Assembly (NCBI GenBank): GCA_964436975.1
Contig: CAYTET010000047.1
Span: 1 to 17,596 of the forward strand
DNA: 17,596 nt
Source of the DNA: CAYTET01 sp964436975
GTDB taxonomy: Bacteria > Bacillota_I > Bacilli_A > Erysipelotrichales > Erysipelotrichaceae
Reading direction: 5' to 3'
Below, in pieces: positions 13,729 through 17,596 of this stretch (positions within the stretch are counted from its first letter, which is position 1; each line of letters opens with the position of its first letter). The translations under genes were made by a program, and so were the position numbers. The notes under the pieces are model-generated. The model made no database searches, was not told the origin of the DNA, and was given only the letters and a program-made list of their open reading frames with translations.

Positions 13729-13744
13729 GCAGATTATCATCTGC
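13729..13744. repeat. Inverted repeat before the rpiR ribosome site
   Basis: GCAGAT-TATC-ATCTGC, perfect 6-bp arms with a 4-base loop, ends directly at the GGGAGA ribosome site of the regulator gene. As RNA it would form a small hairpin next to the site; as DNA it could be an autoregulatory operator. It does not resemble the GGAGT-N3-ACTCC repeat. Confidence 0.5.
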
Positions 13745-13778
13745 AATCGGTATGGTTTATTATTCGGGTATCTCTATT

Positions 13779-15239
13779 TTAATCCAGATCCGTGCCGTTA
13801 GAAGCAATTACTTTCTGATACCAGTAATATGAATCCTTCAGCAGGCGCTTATAGCTGCCCGTGCCGTCATCATTTTTATCAACATAGATATAGCCATAGC
13901 GCTTGGCCATTTCACCGGTGCCGGCAGAGACAACGTCAATGCAGCCCCAGGTGGTGTAGGCGATGCAGTCAACGCCGTTATCAACGGCTTTTTCCAGAGC
14001 CCGGATATGATCCCGCAGATAGGCAATCCGGTAATCATCATGAATCCGGCCGTCAGCCTCAACTTTGTCAAAGGCCCCCAGGCCGTTTTCCACCACCATC
14101 AGCGGACGCTGGTAGCGGTCGTACATCATTTCCAGATAATACTGCAGGCCGTCCGGATCAAAGGCCCAGCCCCAGTCGGAATATTTCAGATACTCATTGC
14201 GGACCCCCAGCGAGAAGTTGCCGCCCACTTTATCATCGCTTTTGTGCGTGGTGACATTGGTGGTCATGTAATAAGAGAATGAATACAGATCCACGGTTCC
14301 TTCCTTCAGAATCTGTCTTTCCTGGTCGGTGATGTCTAAACTGACATTATGCTCTTTCCACATCCGGGCGGCATAAGTCGGATATTCGCCAAAGCACTGC
14401 ACATCTCCGCAGTAGTAGATGCCTTCTTCCCAGCGGTGGCGGTTCAGCAGAATGTCCTGCGGATCGCAGGTTGCCGGATAAAAGGTAATGCCGCAGATCA
14501 TGCAGCCGACCTTATTGGCCGGATCAATCTGGCGGGCCGCTTTGACAGCCAGCGCCGAGGCCACAAACTGATTGTGCAGAAACTGGCAGACCTGCTGGTA
14601 ATCAGCGTCACTGACTTTGCCGCGCAGGCTGATGAAATTCAAAGTGTTGTTGATCTCATTAAAAGTCAGCCAGTATTTAACCAGGCCCTTATACTCCGTA
14701 AGAATAGTGCGGGCATACTTTTCAAATAAGGGAATCAGGGCTTTGTTGTTCCAGTCGCCCATCTTCTCTACCAGATAGAGCGGAGTGTCGAAGTGCGACA
14801 TGGTCACCAGCGGCTCAATGCCATTGGCTTTCAGCTCTTCAAAGACATGGCGGTAAAAATCCAAACCGGCCTGATTGGGCTTGTCCTCGGTCCCGGTCGG
14901 AAAGATCCGGCTCCAGGAAATCGACATGCGGAACATCTTCATGCCCATATCGGCAAACATTTTGATGTCTTCCTTGTAGTGATGATAGAAATCAACGCCG
15001 TCATGATTAGGATACAGACAGTCATCCAATACGGCATAATGGGCTCCGGCCGGCAGTTTTTCAAATGATGTCATCATGCCGGGCTGGCCGTCAGCACCGA
15101 TATAGGTTACCATCCGCTGCTTTTTGACACTGCCTCCGGTTGTCACATCCGTCAAGGCCGGGCCGCGGCCGTCAACATTCCAGGCTCCTTCAATCTGGTT
15201 GGCAGCGGTGGCGCCGCCCCAGTAGAAATTATCTTTCAT
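13779..15239 (-). CDS. GH1 6-phospho-beta-glycosidase
   Basis: A cytoplasmic retaining glycosidase that splits 6-phosphorylated beta-glycosides delivered by a PTS. The 486 residues cover the full GH1 barrel: FYWGGATAANQIEGAW at the start, FRMSISWSRIFP (103-114), the acid/base Glu195 in TFNEIN, and the nucleophile Glu384 in VVENGLG. The phosphate-binding signature of 6-phospho enzymes is present: Ser438, Lys446 and Tyr448 in VSAGTGEMAKRYGYIYVD. An insert at about 36-66 (GGSVKKQRMVTYIG...) is common in the BglA/AscB group. The ribosome site AAAGGAAA precedes the ATG. The aglycone and sugar are unknown; a phosphorylated ManNAc- or GlcNAc-containing disaccharide brought in by the nearby PTS is possible, as is a plain beta-glucoside. 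Confidence 0.93.
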   Translation of the reverse strand: MKDNFYWGGATAANQIEGAWNVDGRGPALTDVTTGGSVKKQRMVTYIGADGQPGMMTSFEKLPAGAHYAVLDDCLYPNHDGVDFYHHYKEDIKMFADMGMKMFRMSISWSRIFPTGTEDKPNQAGLDFYRHVFEELKANGIEPLVTMSHFDTPLYLVEKMGDWNNKALIPLFEKYARTILTEYKGLVKYWLTFNEINNTLNFISLRGKVSDADYQQVCQFLHNQFVASALAVKAARQIDPANKVGCMICGITFYPATCDPQDILLNRHRWEEGIYYCGDVQCFGEYPTYAARMWKEHNVSLDITDQERQILKEGTVDLYSFSYYMTTNVTTHKSDDKVGGNFSLGVRNEYLKYSDWGWAFDPDGLQYYLEMMYDRYQRPLMVVENGLGAFDKVEADGRIHDDYRIAYLRDHIRALEKAVDNGVDCIAYTTWGCIDVVSAGTGEMAKRYGYIYVDKNDDGTGSYKRLLKDSYYWYQKVIASNGTDLD

Positions 15240-15273
15240 CGGTTATTTCCTTTCGCTTTTTCTCTTAATAAAG

Positions 15274-15302
15274 ATATTAACATGATTTTTGCCCTTTGAC
15301 AG
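15274..15302 (-). promoter_or_regulatory. Candidate promoter of the GH1-rpiR pair
   Basis: On the minus strand CTGTCA (15297-15302), a 17-base spacer, and TAATAT (15274-15279) preceded by TGT, an extended -10. The distance to the GH1 ATG is about 35 bases. Each box matches consensus at 4 of 6 positions. The -10 overlaps the end of the permease remnant. Confidence 0.45.
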
Positions 15303-15430
15303 CCGGCTGGAAGATATGCCGGATTATTTCCCAGGCAATAATTCCCGCTGTCATAAAAAGCCAGGCCGCTGCAATGCGATCTGGCTTATCTTCTCATAGT
15401 TTTCTTTGAACGGCTGAAGATGCCGGGCAT
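15277..15430 (-). pseudogene. Probable remnant of a second ABC permease gene
   Basis: Four bases after the permease stop, an ATG at 15430 opens a 14-residue frame (MPGIFSRSKKTMRR), which looks like a permease N-terminus but stops at 15386. In another frame, 15277-15393 encodes 38 residues containing a membrane helix and a basic tail (IAAAWLFMTAGIIAWEIIRH, then ending KGQKSC). The pieces are what a large internal deletion or decay of a second permease gene would leave: start, scar, last helix. This is inferred from position, spacing and composition. It may instead be chance frames in a spacer. Confidence 0.4.
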
Positions 15431-15433
15431 TAA

Positions 15434-16309
15434 TCAGTTGCCGGAATTCTCCCAGGCTCTGTTTTTCATGTTGGTGTACAGATACACAATAGCCGAGATG
15501 CTGGAGAAACCGAAGATGACCACGGAAGTTGCTGCCGCAATTTCGTAGTTGTAGTTGGAGAACTGCTGGCGGAGATAGACACCCAGCATCTGCGGGAAGT
15601 TGGCTCCGATCAAATAAGGCGTGGTAAACGAAGAGATGTTGCTCATAAACACGAAGGTTGCCGCAATCAGCACATCCTTATATGACAGCGGCAGAATGAC
15701 TTTAAAGAAGGTTCTGACCGGCCCGGCTCCAACGTCACGGGCACTTTCAATCGTTGATTCAGAAATGCTGGAAAGGGCCGCTGTGATGATCATGGTCGCA
15801 AACGGAATGTTGAACCAAAGATTCATCAGCAGGATGCCGCTGGTGTTATAAAGCAGGCCCGGCTTGAAATCATAGAAGATGCTGGTGGTCGGCAGCAGCA
15901 TGGAAATGCGGTGCAGCAGACCGGAATCTCTGACAATCGTCATCATGGCATAAACGGCAACCAGACCAGGAATGAAGCGCGGGATCAGATACAGATTGCC
16001 GATCCAGTGCGCGATTTTCGAATGGCTGAACCGCAGAAACAGGGCTAAAAGATAGGACAGGGCGATTGACAGAACAACCGTGGCGATAGCTACTTCAACG
16101 GTGTACCAGATAGAAGCGCTGGCCACTTTATCCGTAAACAAAAAAGTATAATTGCATAAGCTCCAGGCCCCGGTGCCGGGTTCTTTGAAGCTGCGAATTA
16201 TGGTGTTGATAATCGGATATATAACGATGCCTAAAGACAGCAGTAAAGCTGGCGTCAGCGCTCCGATAATGAACAAATTCTGTTTCCATTTGCTCTTTTG
16301 TTTACGCAT
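15434..16309 (-). CDS. ABC importer permease (MetI-like fold)
   Basis: One of the two membrane subunits of a binding-protein-dependent importer. The 291 residues hold six membrane segments. The cytoplasmic EAA loop that docks the ATPase is at 188-208 (ESARDVGAGPVRTFFKVILP). The N-terminal layout with GALTPALLLSLGIVIYPIIN resembles permeases of the polyamine, iron and YnjC-like groups rather than the sugar CUT1 group. The ribosome site GGGGAGG precedes the ATG. It follows the receptor gene by 93 bases, which hold a hairpin. A type I importer needs a second permease, or a homodimer, and an ATPase; neither is intact downstream. Confidence 0.9.
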   Translation of the reverse strand: MRKQKSKWKQNLFIIGALTPALLLSLGIVIYPIINTIIRSFKEPGTGAWSLCNYTFLFTDKVASASIWYTVEVAIATVVLSIALSYLLALFLRFSHSKIAHWIGNLYLIPRFIPGLVAVYAMMTIVRDSGLLHRISMLLPTTSIFYDFKPGLLYNTSGILLMNLWFNIPFATMIITAALSSISESTIESARDVGAGPVRTFFKVILPLSYKDVLIAATFVFMSNISSFTTPYLIGANFPQMLGVYLRQQFSNYNYEIAAATSVVIFGFSSISAIVYLYTNMKNRAWENSGN

Positions 16310-16340
16310 AATAATCCTCCCCTTGCTGCAGAATCAGATT

Positions 16341-16376
16341 GCTTTCTCCGATGGGTGTTACCCCACCGGAGAAAGC
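16341..16376 (-). terminator. Intercistronic hairpin between receptor and permease
   Basis: A perfect 10-bp stem GCTTTCTCCG / CGGAGAAAGC, extended by TGGG / CCCA after one mismatch, with a 6-base loop. No T tract follows on the minus strand (AATCTGATT), so it is less likely to be a full terminator. It more likely protects the receptor mRNA 3' end and keeps receptor levels above permease levels, as seen in other importer operons. Confidence 0.65.
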
Positions 16377-16402
16377 TTATGCTAAAGCTTACTTATTGCT
16401 TA

Positions 16403-17560
16403 TTAACCTAAAGTGGCGATATCGCTTGTCCAGCGGTCTCTGATGGTGGTACCCAGATTGCCGATACTCAGAATTCTGAAGTCGGCCGGATTCAGGGCGC
16501 TGACGGCCTTAACGGAATCGGTCTGCTCAAGTAATGAGGAATCGATGACCGGAACGGCCTTCATGTTGTCAACAAAGAGCTGCTGAGCTTCGACGCTGAT
16601 GATGTAATCCATGACATCGTAGCAGGCGTCGTCGTTGTCAATGCCGATACTGGTGATGGCCATGTCAACATCGGTGCCGGTTAAAGCGCCATCGGACAGC
16701 TGGTACATCTTGACGGTATCAGGCAGGGTTCCGGCCTCAAGGGCGTTCAGTGTGCCATCAGCCCATGCCGGGGTAATCCAGATTTCGCCGGAGGCTAACA
16801 GATCCAAGGCACCCTGGTTTTTGACCGGATACTGGACATGTCCGCCCGACTGATACAGATACGGATGAATTTCGGCCAGATACGAGAAGCCGGCATCATA
16901 CATTGCGGCATACTTGGGATCGTTGGAAGTTCTGGCTGCTTCATCATCGATGAAACGATAAATGGAATTGTAAACGAAGGCCTGGCCGGCTCCGCCGGAA
17001 TCCGGGGTGTTATAGGAGAAACGGCCGGGGTTGGCTTTAATCCAGGCAGTCAGCTCATCCCATGTCTTGGGCGGGTTGGCAACTTTGGCTGAATCATAAG
17101 CCAGGACAACAGTGGTGCCGCGGTAAGGGACAATCTTGTCCGCCATGACGGAAGCCGTCATCTTGACGTTGGCATAATTCTTCAGCTTGCTGGTATCCAG
17201 CTTGATGAACAGATCTTCAGATCCGGCTTCATCAACATAGGACTGGAAATCACTGCCGTTAGTGGCGATGACATCAAAGCCCGTCTTCTTCTGACCGGTC
17301 TGATAGGCGGCAGCCAGACGGGATGCTAATGAAGAATCACCGGTGCCGGAAAGAACAAACTGGAAATCAACGTTGGCTTTACGATCGGCTTTGGCGTTAT
17401 ACTTTGCGAAAACCGCTGTAAAAGCGTCGCTGACATTCTGGGATCCCGTGGTCCAGAATGTTACGGTGGGCAATTCGCCCGAATCCGTGTTACCGCTGCC
17501 ACAGGCGACTAATGACACCATCAGCATAGCGGCTACAAGAACAGACAAAAACTTTTTCAT
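16403..17560 (-). CDS. Lipoprotein solute-binding protein of an ABC importer
   Basis: The extracytoplasmic receptor of the importer, 385 residues. A lipoprotein signal peptide is clear: MKKFLSVLVAAMLMVSLVAC with lipidated Cys20, then a Ser/Gly/Asn linker. The mature part has the family-1 receptor layout: PTVTFWTTGSQNVSDAF near the start, PYRGTTVVLAYDSAKV, PKTWDELTAWIKANPGRFSY, GEIWITPAWADG, and a C-terminal helix region. The KANPGRFSYNTPDSGG stretch recalls the E. coli YnjB-type receptors, whose substrate is not firmly known; polyamine, iron and phosphonate receptors are also similar. GGAGGAGG lies 11 bases before the ATG. A TAA at 17580-17582 may end an upstream gene (frame ...SKEA), so the ATPase could lie beyond the window. 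Confidence 0.9.
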   Translation of the reverse strand: MKKFLSVLVAAMLMVSLVACGSGNTDSGELPTVTFWTTGSQNVSDAFTAVFAKYNAKADRKANVDFQFVLSGTGDSSLASRLAAAYQTGQKKTGFDVIATNGSDFQSYVDEAGSEDLFIKLDTSKLKNYANVKMTASVMADKIVPYRGTTVVLAYDSAKVANPPKTWDELTAWIKANPGRFSYNTPDSGGAGQAFVYNSIYRFIDDEAARTSNDPKYAAMYDAGFSYLAEIHPYLYQSGGHVQYPVKNQGALDLLASGEIWITPAWADGTLNALEAGTLPDTVKMYQLSDGALTGTDVDMAITSIGIDNDDACYDVMDYIISVEAQQLFVDNMKAVPVIDSSLLEQTDSVKAVSALNPADFRILSIGNLGTTIRDRWTSDIATLG

Positions 17561-17596
17561 AGGGGTTATTTCCTCCTCCTTATGCCTCTTTTGAGT

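Noticed and set aside
15240..15300. Operator copy of the GGAGT-N3-ACTCC type before GH1
   Set aside because: I searched the GH1 upstream region by eye and found no match, so GH1 cannot be placed in the proposed regulon on this evidence.

Overview
The window reads as chromosomal DNA of a low-to-mid-GC Bacillota (Firmicutes). An Erysipelotrichia-like gut bacterium is my best guess, from the AGGAGG-type ribosome sites, the mannose-family PTS, the RpiR regulator, the LCP protein and the lipoprotein solute receptor; no rRNA or other marker gene fixes the taxon. All genes but one lie on the minus strand, so they are transcribed from right to left. There are no tRNA or rRNA genes, CRISPR arrays or complete insertion sequences, and no gene-free stretch longer than about 200 bases.

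The left part (about 1-7000) concerns the cell surface. It holds a membrane acyltransferase of family 3, a small three-helix membrane protein, an unrecognised protein with a Gly/Arg/His-rich tail, a glycerophosphodiester phosphodiesterase, a plus-strand GT2 glycosyltransferase, a polyprenyl-phosphate sugar-1-phosphate transferase and an LCP (LytR-CpsA-Psr) ligase. The last two are 11 bases apart: the transferase starts a lipid-linked glycan and the LCP protein would attach the finished polymer to the wall. A bidirectional terminator separates the converging GT2 and transferase genes.

The middle part (about 7150-11900) is an amino-sugar uptake and breakdown operon: PTS IIB, IIC, IID, N-acetylmannosamine-6-P epimerase (NanE), a YcxB-like membrane protein and N-acetylglucosamine-6-P deacetylase (NagA). 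ManNAc-6-P made during uptake would be turned into GlcNAc-6-P and then GlcN-6-P. No IIA protein and no NagB deaminase are encoded here, so these must come from elsewhere.

The right part (about 11950-17560) holds a cytoplasmic alpha/beta hydrolase, an RpiR (HTH plus SIS) regulator, a GH1 6-phospho-beta-glycosidase, and an ABC importer reduced to a lipoprotein receptor and one permease. After that permease lies what looks like the scar of a second permease gene.

The most interesting observation is a repeated near-palindrome, GGAGT-N3-ACTCC. Two copies lie in the PTS leader about five helical turns apart, and one lies in the hydrolase promoter region. This suggests a small regulon, perhaps run by the neighbouring RpiR protein, that links an intracellular esterase to a ManNAc-type PTS pathway. 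Functional statements rest on motifs read by eye, without any database search.
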